Positions 1-6,754 of a stretch of 15,259 nucleotides of DNA are shown here, piece after piece. Made by a program: the position numbers and the translations under genes. How positions within the stretch are numbered: position 1 is the first letter of the stretch; each line of letters starts with the position of its first letter. Source of the DNA: Fidelibacterota bacterium. GTDB taxonomy: Bacteria; Bipolaricaulota; Bipolaricaulia; Bipolaricaulales; Bipolaricaulaceae. Under the pieces are notes generated by a model that saw nothing but the letters and a program-made list of their open reading frames with translations, was not told where the DNA came from and made no database searches. The stretch covers positions 1 to 15,259 of the forward strand of contig JAJRVI010000049.1 in assembly GCA_024277405.1 (NCBI GenBank). The letters are read 5' to 3'.

Positions 1-566
1 AGTTCGTGTAGAAGGTACTCCAGCCGGGCGAGACGGCCGGAGATATCCCGCCGCAGGAAGTCCCGTATCTCATCCGTGGCCTCCTCCAGGGCCAGCACGA
101 GGTGTGGGATACAGAGGCCGGCGGACCGCGCGTACGCCCGGCGCCCCTCGGGGGAGAGGAGAAGCACCGCCAGGGAGGCGGCATAGCGGCGGGCCGTGTC
201 TTCGGCATAACGGCAGAGGTCACAGCGTTGGCGTGGGATGCCGGACCGAAGCTCTCCCCGGGCGTGGGCGCATAGGGTCTCGTAGAGCCTGGCCACCGCG
301 GCGGGGGTCGCCAGGGGGCGTTGGGCGACGATACGCCCCAGCAGGGCCGCGTGCCGCCCACAGAGCCCGAGGGAAGCGCCGAGGCGCTGATGAAGTGCCG
401 GATCCCCCGTGTGTTCATAGAGGATAAGCCAGAGGCGCCACTCCTCGCTCTCGCGTACGAGGCGGCAGATGGGGCAGCCGGGTTCCTCCAGGGCCCGCCG
501 CAGGCGTACCAGCTCGACGGAATCCCCTCGCTCTTTCCTCCGTTTCCTGGGGCGGAATAGCCTCAT
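1..566 (-). CDS. Cys/His-paired protein, DUF6062-like, C-terminus cut by window edge
   Basis: Reading leftwards from the ATG at 566-564, an open frame of 188 codons runs off the left edge without a stop. The protein has four regularly spaced metal-ligand-like pairs: CPIC at residues 31-34, CGRH at 69-72, CDLC at 115-118 and CIPH at 152-155. This looks like two repeats of a CxxC...CxxH unit, each of which could hold a zinc ion or an iron-sulfur cluster. The layout resembles the uncharacterised DUF6062 family; I assign it by pattern only and know of no established function. The first residues are very basic. There is no signal peptide or membrane segment. It starts 31 bases after the end of the NagD-like phosphatase on the same strand, so the two are probably cotranscribed. 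No clear ribosome binding site precedes the ATG, so the exact start is less certain than the frame. Confidence 0.7.
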   Translation of the reverse strand, partial: MRLFRPRKRRKERGDSVELVRLRRALEEPGCPICRLVRESEEWRLWLILYEHTGDPALHQRLGASLGLCGRHAALLGRIVAQRPLATPAAVARLYETLCAHARGELRSGIPRQRCDLCRYAEDTARRYAASLAVLLLSPEGRRAYARSAGLCIPHLVLALEEATDEIRDFLRRDISGRLARLEYLLHE

Positions 567-597
567 GGCGGGACGGTCACGCGGGCGCCCGGGGGCC

Positions 598-1395
598 TCA
601 TGCGCGTCCCCCGAGGCGCATCACCAACTCGCCCAGGTCCCGGGCCACCGTCGTGGGGTCGATGCCCCGACGCTCGATGTCCTCCTCGCGGGAGACGCCC
701 GTCAGGATCAAAGCCGTGTCCAGGCCCGCCCGTTGCGCCCCCAAGATGTCGGTGTCCAGGCGGTCGCCGATCATGAGGGCCTCCCGCGGGGATACCCCTG
801 CTACCTCCAGGGCGATCTCGAACGCGATGGGGGAGGGTTTCCCCACCACCGTCTCCGGGGGAAACCCCATTCCCTCGATGGCGCCCACCACGGCCCCGGC
901 CCCGGGGAGGAGTCCGGCGGGGGTGGGGAACGTGCCGTCGCGGTTCGTGGCGAGGAACCGGGCGCCGGAGAGGAGCGCCCGCAGCGCGTCGGCGAGCTTC
1001 TCATATGTGAGGGCGCGGTCCATGCCCGCCACCACCCACTCCGCTTCCCCCGGGGGGGAGAGGATGTGACCCGCGCCGGAGAGCTCCTCCACGAGCCCTT
1101 CCTCCCCTATCACCCACACTCGCACCTTCCCCTCGCGTTCGCGGAGCCACCTCGCGGCGATGTACGAGCTCGTGACCACCATCTCCGCCGTCACGGCAAA
1201 GCCCAGGGCCCGGAGCGCAGCCGCCGTTTGGGCCCGGGACCGGGTGGAGTTGTTGGTGAGGATGATCACGCGACCGAGTTCCGTCAGGGCCGCCAGCGCG
1301 GCGGCGGCGCCGGGCAGGGGCTCTCCCCCCTTCACCAACACCCCATCGACGTCCACGATGAACGCCCTGTAATTCGTGTCCCCCGTCGCGCCCAT
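598..1395 (-). CDS. NagD-type HAD-superfamily sugar-phosphate phosphatase
   Basis: A cytoplasmic Mg-dependent phosphatase of the HAD IIA (NagD / 4-nitrophenylphosphatase / phosphoglycolate phosphatase) group; the natural substrate cannot be read from sequence. All four HAD motifs are present in 265 residues: DVDG at 15-18 (nucleophile and acid), TNN at 47-49, Lys186 in VVGKPSP, and GDRLDTD at 210-216. The cap domain lies between motifs II and III, as in NagD. The length is normal for the family. I chose the ATG at 1395 because a promoter-like -10 hexamer (TAGTAT) ends only 8 bases upstream, which suggests a leaderless message, and because the protein then begins just before motif I. An in-frame ATG at 1425 is the alternative. 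The frame remains open to 1515, but that would run through the tRNA-Ser gene. The Cys/His-paired gene follows downstream. Confidence 0.9.
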   Translation of the reverse strand: MGATGDTNYRAFIVDVDGVLVKGGEPLPGAAAALAALTELGRVIILTNNSTRSRAQTAAALRALGFAVTAEMVVTSSYIAARWLREREGKVRVWVIGEEGLVEELSGAGHILSPPGEAEWVVAGMDRALTYEKLADALRALLSGARFLATNRDGTFPTPAGLLPGAGAVVGAIEGMGFPPETVVGKPSPIAFEIALEVAGVSPREALMIGDRLDTDILGAQRAGLDTALILTGVSREEDIERRGIDPTTVARDLGELVMRLGGRA

Positions 1396-1403
1396 GGCCG
1401 CGG

Positions 1404-1433
1404 ATACTAGCCCCTTGTCCGCCATCTTTTCAA
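1404..1433 (-). promoter_or_regulatory. Predicted promoter for the NagD-like gene, leaderless
   Basis: On the minus strand a -35 hexamer TTGAAA (1433-1428) is followed by an 18-base spacer and a -10 hexamer TAGTAT (1409-1404). The ATG at 1395 lies 8 bases beyond the -10, so transcription should start almost at the start codon. It overlaps the oppositely directed tRNA promoter. Confidence 0.5.
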
Positions 1434-1443
1434 GGAATAGAAT
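1415..1443 (+). promoter_or_regulatory. Predicted promoter for the tRNA-Ser/tRNA-Arg pair
   Basis: TTGTCC at 1415-1420, a 17-base spacer and TAGAAT at 1438-1443 fit a sigma-70-type promoter, with 4/6 and 5/6 matches. The expected start near 1450 is 9 bases before the mature 5' end of tRNA-Ser. Confidence 0.5.
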
Positions 1444-1458
1444 GGGGCTCGGAAGCCG

Positions 1459-1550
1459 GGAGGGATGGCCGAGTGGTCGAAGGCGACGGCTTGCTAAGCC
1501 GTAGCTGGGCCTCAAAAGCTCAGCCGCGGGTTCGAATCCCGCTCCCTCCG
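1459..1550 (+). tRNA. tRNA-Ser, anticodon GCT
   Basis: A complete class II cloverleaf. The acceptor stem GGAGGGA (1459-1465) pairs with TCCCTCC (1543-1549), followed by discriminator G1550. The anticodon stem ACGGC/GCCGT encloses the loop TTGCTAA with anticodon GCT at 1493-1495, which reads serine AGC/AGU codons. A long variable arm and a standard T-arm (GCGGG-TTCGAAT-CCCGC) are present. The 3' CCA is not encoded and must be added. The tRNA-Arg gene begins two bases after it, so both probably come from one transcript. Confidence 0.97.
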
Positions 1551-1552
1551 CA

Positions 1553-1630
1553 GCGCCCGTAGCTCAGCCCGGATAGAGCGCTGGCCTCCGGAGCCAGAGG
1601 TCGCAGGTTCAAATCCTGCCGGGCGTACCA
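1553..1630 (+). tRNA. tRNA-Arg, anticodon CCG
   Basis: A complete cloverleaf with an encoded 3' CCA (1628-1630). The acceptor GCGCCCG (1553-1559) pairs with CGGGCGT (1620-1626), with a G-U first pair. The anticodon stem CTGGC/GCCAG encloses the loop CTCCGGA with anticodon CCG at 1588-1590, which reads the CGG codon, a common codon in this G+C-rich sequence. A pyrimidine tract (1634-1649) follows and may help end transcription before the convergent mgtE gene. Confidence 0.97.
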
Positions 1631-1649
1631 GTACCTTCTTTTCTTTTCC

Positions 1650-3012
1650 TCAATGGAGCACGGCCGCGGCGATGCCGAAGTAGATGAGGAGTCCGGTGAC
1701 ATCCATCACCGTGGTGATCAGGGGGCTACTCACCACCGCGGGGTCGAGCCTGAGCTTCGTGAGGAGGATGGGGAGGAGGCTTCCCACGAGGTTGGCGAAC
1801 AGCACGATGAACACCACCGCGAGACCCACCGCAACGCTCACCCGGGGATCCCCCTTCCAAATATAGCTCCAGCCGTAGAGCACTCCCCCGAGAGCGATCC
1901 CGAGGAGGATCCCCACCGATGACTCCTTCGCCACCACCGAGAGCCAGCGCCTCAGGGTGAGCTCCCCGGTGGCCAGGGCGCGGATGATGAGAGTGGCGGA
2001 TTGGGTCCCGGTGTTGCCCCCGGTATCGATGAGGACCGGGATGAAGGCCGCGAGGGCGATGACCTTCCCCAACACCTCCTCGAACGCGGAGATCACGCTC
2101 CCGGAGAGGAAGCCCGCCAGGGCGAGGAGCAGGAGCCACACCACCCGCTTGCGGAAGAGCACGAGGGTGGAGGTCGCGGTGTAGCTCGTCCCGAGGGGAA
2201 CCACGCTGGCCCCCTTCTGGACGTCCTCGGTGAACTCCTCCTCCAGGACGTCAAGCACATCGTCCACGGTCACGATGCCCAGGAGGACCCCGTCCCGGTC
2301 CACCACCGGGAGGGCGATGAGGTCGTATTTCTCCATCAGGCGGATGGCCTCCTCCTGGTCGGCGTGGGCCTCGATGGCCACGAAATGGTGGTCCATGATC
2401 TCCGAGACCGGCGTCCCCGGGGAGCGAGGATCACGCGGCGCAGCGGGATATCGTCGAGGAGGTGCCACCCCTCGTCCACCACGTACACCATGTCCACCGT
2501 CTCGGCGTCGTGGCCGAAGCGTCGGATGTGTTCCAGGGCGGCCTCGATGCTCCAATAGGGCTTCAGGGCCACGTAATCCGGGGTCATCAACCGCCCCACG
2601 GAGTTCTCGGGGTACCCCAAAAGCTTCAGGGCCTCCTGGCGCTCGTCGGGGGGCAGGATGTTGAGGAGTTTCTGGGTGAGCCTCCCCGGGAGTTCCTCCA
2701 GGAGGTCGGTGCGTTCATCCGGCGGGAGCTCCAGGAGGACCTCCAGGATCTTCCGGATGCTCAGATGGCGCAGGAGCGCCTCTGCCTTCTCCGGCTCCAG
2801 CTCCGCGAACACCTCCGCGGCGAGCTCACGGGGGAGCAAACGGAAGACCAGGGTCATCTCGTCTTCGTCCAGCTCCGCGAGGAGCTCCGCTATGTCCGGA
2901 GGGGGGAGGCCCCCACGAGTTCGCGTAACCCCCGCCAGTCCCGACGTTCGACGAGCTCCCCGACCCGGAGGATACACGTGCGAACGGCCATCGAGGTTTC
3001 CCGTTGGGGCAT
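1650..3012 (-). pseudogene. mgtE: Magnesium transporter MgtE, frame broken by two single-base shifts
   Basis: MgtE is an inner-membrane Mg2+ channel gated by cytoplasmic Mg2+. All parts are present but lie in three frames. Segment 1 (3012 to about 2906) encodes the start of the N-domain (RVGELVERRDWRGLREL) and hits TAG at 2892-2890. Segment 2 (about 2905 to 2420) encodes the rest of the N-domain and the first CBS domain. Segment 3 (about 2420 to 1650) encodes the second CBS domain (PGTPVSEIMD...) and five membrane helices with the DTGGNTGTQS pore motif and the VMDVTGLLIYF last helix. Adding one base in the six-G run at 2901-2906 and one in CCCCGGGG at 2415-2422 restores a continuous protein of about 454 residues, the usual family length. 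Both shifts fall in G/C runs, so sequencing error is at least as likely as real decay. The ATG at 3012 has GAGG 10 bases upstream; the in-frame ATG at 2991 is an alternative. Confidence 0.88.
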
Positions 3013-3040
3013 ATGTGGATCGCCTCGCTTTCCGGGGGAG

Positions 3041-3068
3041 ACCTTACCTCCTCTTCCGGGCCGGGCAA
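3041..3068 (-). promoter_or_regulatory. Possible mgtE promoter
   Basis: On the minus strand TTGCCC (3068-3063), a 16-base spacer and TAAGGT (3046-3041) could form a promoter with a leader of about 20 bases before the ATG at 3012. I see no Mg2+-sensing M-box fold, for which there is little room. The match is weak. Confidence 0.3.
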
Positions 3069-3089
3069 ATGGCCTCCCATCTTCAACGT

Positions 3090-3118
3090 TTGCTTCCCTT
3101 CTTCGAGGAAGCTAAGCT
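3090..3118 (+). promoter_or_regulatory. Possible promoter of the ribH-hisS-apgM operon
   Basis: TTGCTT (3090-3095), a 17-base spacer and TAAGCT (3113-3118) lie 34 bases before the ribH start. The -10 lies within a short tandem repeat GCTAAGCTAAGC. The same TTGC-N-N, 17 bases, TAAGCT layout appears before the hydrogenase protease gene. There is no FMN riboswitch in this leader. Confidence 0.35.
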
Positions 3119-3140
3119 AAGCGGCCGTGAAACGGTCCGT

Positions 3141-3147
3141 GGGGAGG
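3141..3147 (+). promoter_or_regulatory. Ribosome binding site that sets the ribH start
   Basis: GGGGAGG ends 5 bases before the GTG at 3153. This supports GTG rather than upstream ATG codons in the same open frame, which extends far to the left as an antisense shadow of mgtE. Confidence 0.7.
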
Positions 3148-3152
3148 TTATC

Positions 3153-3623
3153 GTGCGTATCCACGAGGGGAAGCTGAGCGGAGAAGGCATGCGGGTGGGG
3201 ATCGTGGTCTCTCGCTTCAACCACGTGTTCACCCGGGAGCTCCTGGAGGGGGCCCTGGACCGGCTCCTGCGCCTGGGCGTACGGGAGGAGGACATCCGCG
3301 TGGCCTGGGTCCCGGGGGCGTTCGAGGTCCCCCGGGCCGTCAAGCTCCTGGCGGAGTCCGGTGAGGTGGACGGGATCGTGGCGCTGGCGGCGGTGATCCG
3401 CGGGGCCACCCACCACTTCGAGTACGTGGCCGCGGAGGTGGCGAAGGGGATCGCCAAGCTCTCCCTGGAGCTCCCGGTCCCCGTGTCCTTCGGGATCATC
3501 ACCGCCGATGCCCAGGAACAGGCCCTGGAGCGGGCCGGGGGCAAGCTCGGCAACAAAGGGGCTCAGGCCGCCGAGGCTCTGATCGAGATGATCCGCCTGG
3601 AGGAAGCGCTCGCCGAGGAATGA
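3153..3623 (+). CDS. ribH: 6,7-dimethyl-8-ribityllumazine synthase
   Basis: It catalyses the penultimate step of riboflavin synthesis, condensing 5-amino-6-ribitylaminouracil with 3,4-dihydroxy-2-butanone 4-phosphate in the cytoplasm; family members assemble as pentamers or 60-mer shells. The 156-residue protein has the usual length. It has the family blocks SRFNHVFT (20-27), VPGAFEVP (53-60) and VIRGATHHFEYV (81-92) with the catalytic histidine pair, then SFGIITADAQEQA from 112 and GNKG near 133. The GTG start follows a good ribosome binding site and gives the normal N-terminus (VRIHEGKLSGEG). The stop overlaps the hisS start by four bases (ATGA), so the two are translationally coupled. No other riboflavin gene is nearby, so the rest of the pathway lies elsewhere. 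It is divergent from mgtE. Confidence 0.96.
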   Translation: MRIHEGKLSGEGMRVGIVVSRFNHVFTRELLEGALDRLLRLGVREEDIRVAWVPGAFEVPRAVKLLAESGEVDGIVALAAVIRGATHHFEYVAAEVAKGIAKLSLELPVPVSFGIITADAQEQALERAGGKLGNKGAQAAEALIEMIRLEEALAEE

Positions 3624-4903
3624 AGGTCGAGGCCGTCCGCGGGATGACCGATATCCTCCCGGAGGAGGCCGTCCTGTGGCAGTACGTGGAGGCCGAGATC
3701 CGGGAGGCGGTGGCCATCTACGGGTACCGGGAGATCCGCACCCCCATCGTGGAGCGGGCCGAGCTCTTCGCCCGCGGGGTGGGGGAAACCACCGACATCG
3801 TCCACAAGGAGATGTACGTCTTCCCCGACAAAAAGGGCCAGATGCTCGCCCTGCGGCCCGAGGCCACCGCCTCGGTGGTGCGGGCCTACATCGAGCACGG
3901 CCTTTACGCCAAGGGCGGGGTGGCGAAGCTCTACTACCTCGGGCCCATGTTCCGGTACGAGAAGCCCCAGAAGGGGCGCAAGCGCCAGTTCCACCAGTAT
4001 GGGGTGGAGGCCCTGGGCTCTTTGGATCCCGCCCTGGACGCCGAGGTGATCGACCTCGCCTGGTACATCATGGAGCGGCTGGGGCTGCGGCGCGAGGGGC
4101 TGTTTTTGCGGTTGAACTCCATCGGCTGTCCCGAGGATAGGCCCCGATTCCGGGAGGCCCTGCGGGAGTACTTCCTCCCCCACCGGGAGGAGCTCTGTCC
4201 CGACTGCAAGCGGCGCCTGGAGGAAAACCCCTTGAGGATCCTGGACTGCAAGGTCCCCACCTGTCGGGAGGTCGCCGCGGGCGCGCCGCGGAGCCTGGAC
4301 CACCTGTGCTCGGGGTGCCGGGAGCACTTCGAGAGGCTCCTCGGGTACCTGGACGCCCTGGGGCTCGCACACGAGCTCGACCCCAAGCTCGTGCGGGGGT
4401 TGGACTACTACACCCGCACCGTGTTCGAGCTCGCCTCCCGGGACCTGGGGGCCCAGGACGCCCTTCTGGGCGGGGGGCGCTACGACGGCCTGGCGGAGGC
4501 CCTGGGGGGGCCGCCCACCCCGGGGGTGGGGTTCGCCGGGGGGCTCGAGCGGCTGATCCTCGTCCTCGGGGAGCGGGAGCCCCCGGACAAGTGCTTCCGC
4601 CTCATCACGGGTCCCACCGTTTACCTCCTGCCGGTGGGAGAGGGTGAGGTGACGGAAGCCCTGAGGATCCTGGCGCAGCTCCGGCGGGCGGGGATCCCCG
4701 CGGACATGGATTACGCGGGGCGCTCCCTGCGGAAACGCCTCCAGGTGGCTTCCCAGCTCGGCGCTCGCTACGCCCTCTTTTTTGGGGAGGAGGAGCGCGC
4801 CCGGGGCGCGGCCAAGGTGCGGGACCTGGGGACGGGCCATGAGGAATACGTCCCCTTGGGGGAACTCGTCTCTTATCTGCGGGGTAGATCCCGAAGGAGG
4901 TAG
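3620..4903 (+). CDS. hisS: Histidyl-tRNA synthetase
   Basis: A class II aminoacyl-tRNA synthetase that charges tRNA-His. At 427 residues it is full length. Visible are the class II core with RPEATASVVRAYIEHG (79-94), motif 2 around FRYEKPQKGRKRQFHQYGVE (111-130), the histidine-specific LVRGLDYYTRTVFE (257-270), GGGRYDGL (284-291) and motif 3 around GVGFAGGLERL (302-312). The C-terminal anticodon-binding domain starts near residue 330. An insertion between motifs 2 and 3 has CPDC (193-196), C210, C215 and CSGC (230-233). Similar cysteines occur in many bacterial enzymes; whether they bind zinc here is unknown. The ATG overlaps the ribH stop by four bases. The gene ends with TAG inside the ribosome binding site of apgM. 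TAG is therefore an ordinary stop in this genome. Confidence 0.97.
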   Translation: MKVEAVRGMTDILPEEAVLWQYVEAEIREAVAIYGYREIRTPIVERAELFARGVGETTDIVHKEMYVFPDKKGQMLALRPEATASVVRAYIEHGLYAKGGVAKLYYLGPMFRYEKPQKGRKRQFHQYGVEALGSLDPALDAEVIDLAWYIMERLGLRREGLFLRLNSIGCPEDRPRFREALREYFLPHREELCPDCKRRLEENPLRILDCKVPTCREVAAGAPRSLDHLCSGCREHFERLLGYLDALGLAHELDPKLVRGLDYYTRTVFELASRDLGAQDALLGGGRYDGLAEALGGPPTPGVGFAGGLERLILVLGEREPPDKCFRLITGPTVYLLPVGEGEVTEALRILAQLRRAGIPADMDYAGRSLRKRLQVASQLGARYALFFGEEERARGAAKVRDLGTGHEEYVPLGELVSYLRGRSRRR

Positions 4904-4905
4904 GA

Positions 4906-6156
4906 ATGGAGAAGACCTACAAGGCCATCCTCGTCATCGCCGACGGGCTCGGGGGAAGGCTCACCGATTGGGGGAACGCCACCTGCCTCGAGCGCGCCTC
5001 CACGCCCCATCTCGATGCCCTGGCCCGGGAGGGGGCCTGCGGGCTCATGGACCCCATCCGCCCCGGGGTGCGCCCCGGCTCGGATACCTCCCACCTCTCC
5101 ATATTCGGCTACGATCCCTACGAGGTCTACACCGGCCGCGGGGCCTTCGAGGCGCTGGGGATCGGGATGGAGGTCAAGGGGGGCGACGTCTGCTTCCGGG
5201 CCAACTTCGCCACCGTGGAGGAGCGGGACGGGAAGTTGGTGGTGGTGGACCGCCGCGCCGGCCGCCTCGCCGAGGGGAGGGAATTGGCCGCGGCCCTAAA
5301 GGACCTCGATCTCGGGAGGTTTGGGGTGGAGGTGCACTTCCAGGCCTCCACCGAGCACCGGGGGGCGTTGGTGCTGCGGGGGGAGGGGCTTTCCGCCGCG
5401 GTCTCCGACACCGATCCCCACGAGACCGGGGTCCCCGTGGCCGAGGCCGTGCCCCTGGAAGACTCCGAGGCTGCCCGGAAAACCGCTGCGATACTGAACG
5501 AGATCACCCGCCAGGCCTACGCGATCCTCAGGGACCACCCCGTGAACCAACGGCGGAGAAAGGAAGGAAAGCCCCCGGGGAACATCGTGCTCCTCAGGGG
5601 CGCAGCGGTGATGCCGCACCTCGTTCCCGTGACGGGCAAATACGGGATCCGGGGGGCGTGCATCGCCGGGGGGGCCCTCTACAAGGGGGTGGCCCGGGCC
5701 GCGGGGCTGGAGGTGATCGAGGTCCCCGGGGCCACCGGTGATCTGAAAACCGACCTCGTGGCCAAGGCTAGGGCGGCCCTTAAGGCCCTTGAGGAATACG
5801 ACCTCGTGTTCGTCCATATAAAGGGCACCGACAACGCCGGCCACGACCACGATCCCGAGGCCAAGACGGAATTCATCGAGCGCATCGACCGCGAGTTCTT
5901 CGGGACCCTGCTGGAGAAGCTCGACCTCGGCGCGGTGCACCTCTGCTTCTCCGGGGACCACACCACCCCCATCGATTACGGCGACCACACCCCGGATCCG
6001 GTGCCGGCCCTATTCGTGGGGCCCTCCGTGCGCCCGGATCGGGTGGAGCGGTTCGGGGAGCGGACCGCGGCCGAGGGGGGACTGGGCAGGTTTTCGGGGA
6101 ATCTGGTGCCCCAACTCCTCGGCTACTGTAACCGGGGCCCCAAGTTCGGCGCCTGA
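4906..6156 (+). CDS. apgM: Cofactor-independent phosphoglycerate mutase, archaeal type
   Basis: It interconverts 3-phosphoglycerate and 2-phosphoglycerate in glycolysis and gluconeogenesis and belongs to the alkaline-phosphatase-fold metalloenzymes. At 416 residues it matches the archaeal-type (ApgM) family rather than the about 510-residue GpmI. It begins with IADGLGGR (11-18) carrying a metal-binding Asp. The GSDTSHLSIFGYDP block (58-71) holds the family's serine nucleophile and leads into YTGRGAFEALG. Near the C-terminus HIKGTDNAGHDHD (about 303-316) and SGDHTTPIDYGDH (about 349-361) supply the remaining metal ligands. AAGGAGG five bases before the ATG gives a strong start, two bases after the hisS stop, so it is the third gene of the operon. 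This ApgM type is common in archaea and deep-branching bacteria and may be the main glycolytic mutase here. Confidence 0.95.
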   Translation: MEKTYKAILVIADGLGGRLTDWGNATCLERASTPHLDALAREGACGLMDPIRPGVRPGSDTSHLSIFGYDPYEVYTGRGAFEALGIGMEVKGGDVCFRANFATVEERDGKLVVVDRRAGRLAEGRELAAALKDLDLGRFGVEVHFQASTEHRGALVLRGEGLSAAVSDTDPHETGVPVAEAVPLEDSEAARKTAAILNEITRQAYAILRDHPVNQRRRKEGKPPGNIVLLRGAAVMPHLVPVTGKYGIRGACIAGGALYKGVARAAGLEVIEVPGATGDLKTDLVAKARAALKALEEYDLVFVHIKGTDNAGHDHDPEAKTEFIERIDREFFGTLLEKLDLGAVHLCFSGDHTTPIDYGDHTPDPVPALFVGPSVRPDRVERFGERTAAEGGLGRFSGNLVPQLLGYCNRGPKFGA

Positions 6157-6170
6157 GGAGACGAACGCGG

Positions 6171-6199
6171 TTGCGGGCCGCGGTCGGGGGGCATAAGCT
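6171..6199 (+). promoter_or_regulatory. Possible promoter of the hydrogenase protease gene, nearly leaderless
   Basis: TTGCGG (6171-6176), a 17-base spacer and TAAGCT (6194-6199) lie in the 52-base gap after apgM. The -10 ends 9 bases before the ATG at 6209, so the transcript would start within a few bases of the start codon. Confidence 0.4.
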
Positions 6200-6208
6200 G
6201 GGGGTGCT

Positions 6209-6631
6209 ATGAGGATCCTCGTTGTGGGGTACGGCAACCCTATCAGGCGGGATGACGCGGTGGGCCTGTGGATTGCCAACCGGCTCTCGGGGCGGCCAGA
6301 CGTGGAGACGGTCTCGGCTTGGCCTTTTACCCCGGAGCTCATCGTGCGTCTGGCCGGCGCGGACCTCGTGATCTTCGTGGACGCCGACCTCCGTCCCGGC
6401 CCCATCCGATGGAAACGGGTACGTCCCGAGCCCACGGCGGTCCTCTCGCATTCCCCCAGGCCCGGGGAGCTTCTGGCTTGGGTGGTGGCGCTGTTCGGCC
6501 GGGAGCCCGAGGCGTGGCTTGTCACCGTTCCCGGGAGGGATTTCTCGTTCGGGGAAGGCCTCACGCGCTACGCACGCTCCGCCGCGGAACGGGTTATCAA
6601 GCGCATCGAGAGACTGTTGGCGAGTGCGTGA
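6209..6631 (+). CDS. Hydrogenase maturation protease
   Basis: Members of this endopeptidase family (HyaD/HybD/HycI, peptidase M52) remove the C-terminal extension of the [NiFe] hydrogenase large subunit once nickel is in place. The 140-residue protein opens with VGYGNPIRRDDAVG (6-19), the family signature. The probable nickel-sensing residues are the acidic residue at 15/16, Asp58 or Asp60 in FVDAD, and His81 in LSHSPRPGELL. A C-terminal VPGRDFSFGEGLT block follows. It is slightly shorter than the E. coli enzymes. No hydrogenase structural or assembly gene is visible in the window, so its substrate is elsewhere. It sits alone between the housekeeping operon and the sugar operon, apparently with its own promoter. 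Family assignment is strong; the hydrogenase it serves is unknown. Confidence 0.9.
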   Translation: MRILVVGYGNPIRRDDAVGLWIANRLSGRPDVETVSAWPFTPELIVRLAGADLVIFVDADLRPGPIRWKRVRPEPTAVLSHSPRPGELLAWVVALFGREPEAWLVTVPGRDFSFGEGLTRYARSAAERVIKRIERLLASA

Positions 6632-6655
6632 AGATTTACACACTTCCCTGTTTTG

Positions 6656-6677
6656 GTTTAAATAAAATTCAATAAAC
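6656..6677 (+). promoter_or_regulatory. AT-rich upstream element with imperfect inverted repeat
   Basis: An AT-rich block directly before the -35 of the sugar operon stands out from the G+C-rich surroundings. It has end arms GTTTA and TAAAC, with 7 of 11 symmetrical positions matching. It could act as an UP element for RNA polymerase or as a repressor operator. Neither role is shown by sequence alone. Confidence 0.3.
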
Positions 6678-6679
6678 TC

Positions 6680-6709
6680 TTGACAGCCAGGAGATCGGGG
6701 CTTAATAAT
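6680..6709 (+). promoter_or_regulatory. Strong sigma-70-type promoter of the sugar operon
   Basis: A perfect -35 TTGACA (6680-6685), an 18-base spacer and AATAAT (6704-6709, 5 of 6 to consensus) make this the best promoter in the window. It gives a leader of about 39 bases with ribosome binding site GGAGGGG (6741-6747) before the ATG at 6755. Confidence 0.7.
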
Positions 6710-6754
6710 AACGTTTGCGCCACGAAATCTTCGGGACAAAGGAGGGGGTAGTAC

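Noticed and set aside
1396..1515. N-terminal extension of the NagD-like phosphatase to 1515
   Set aside because: It would run through the tRNA-Ser gene and across two predicted promoters, and adds residues not expected before HAD motif I.
3013..3152. FMN riboswitch before ribH or Mg-sensing leader before mgtE
   Set aside because: Neither conserved core is visible, and the divergent gap of 140 bases carries only weak promoter-like hexamers.
3563..4840. A 425-codon antisense open frame opposite hisS
   Set aside because: Shadow of hisS: no recognisable motif, a low-complexity make-up and no ribosome binding site.
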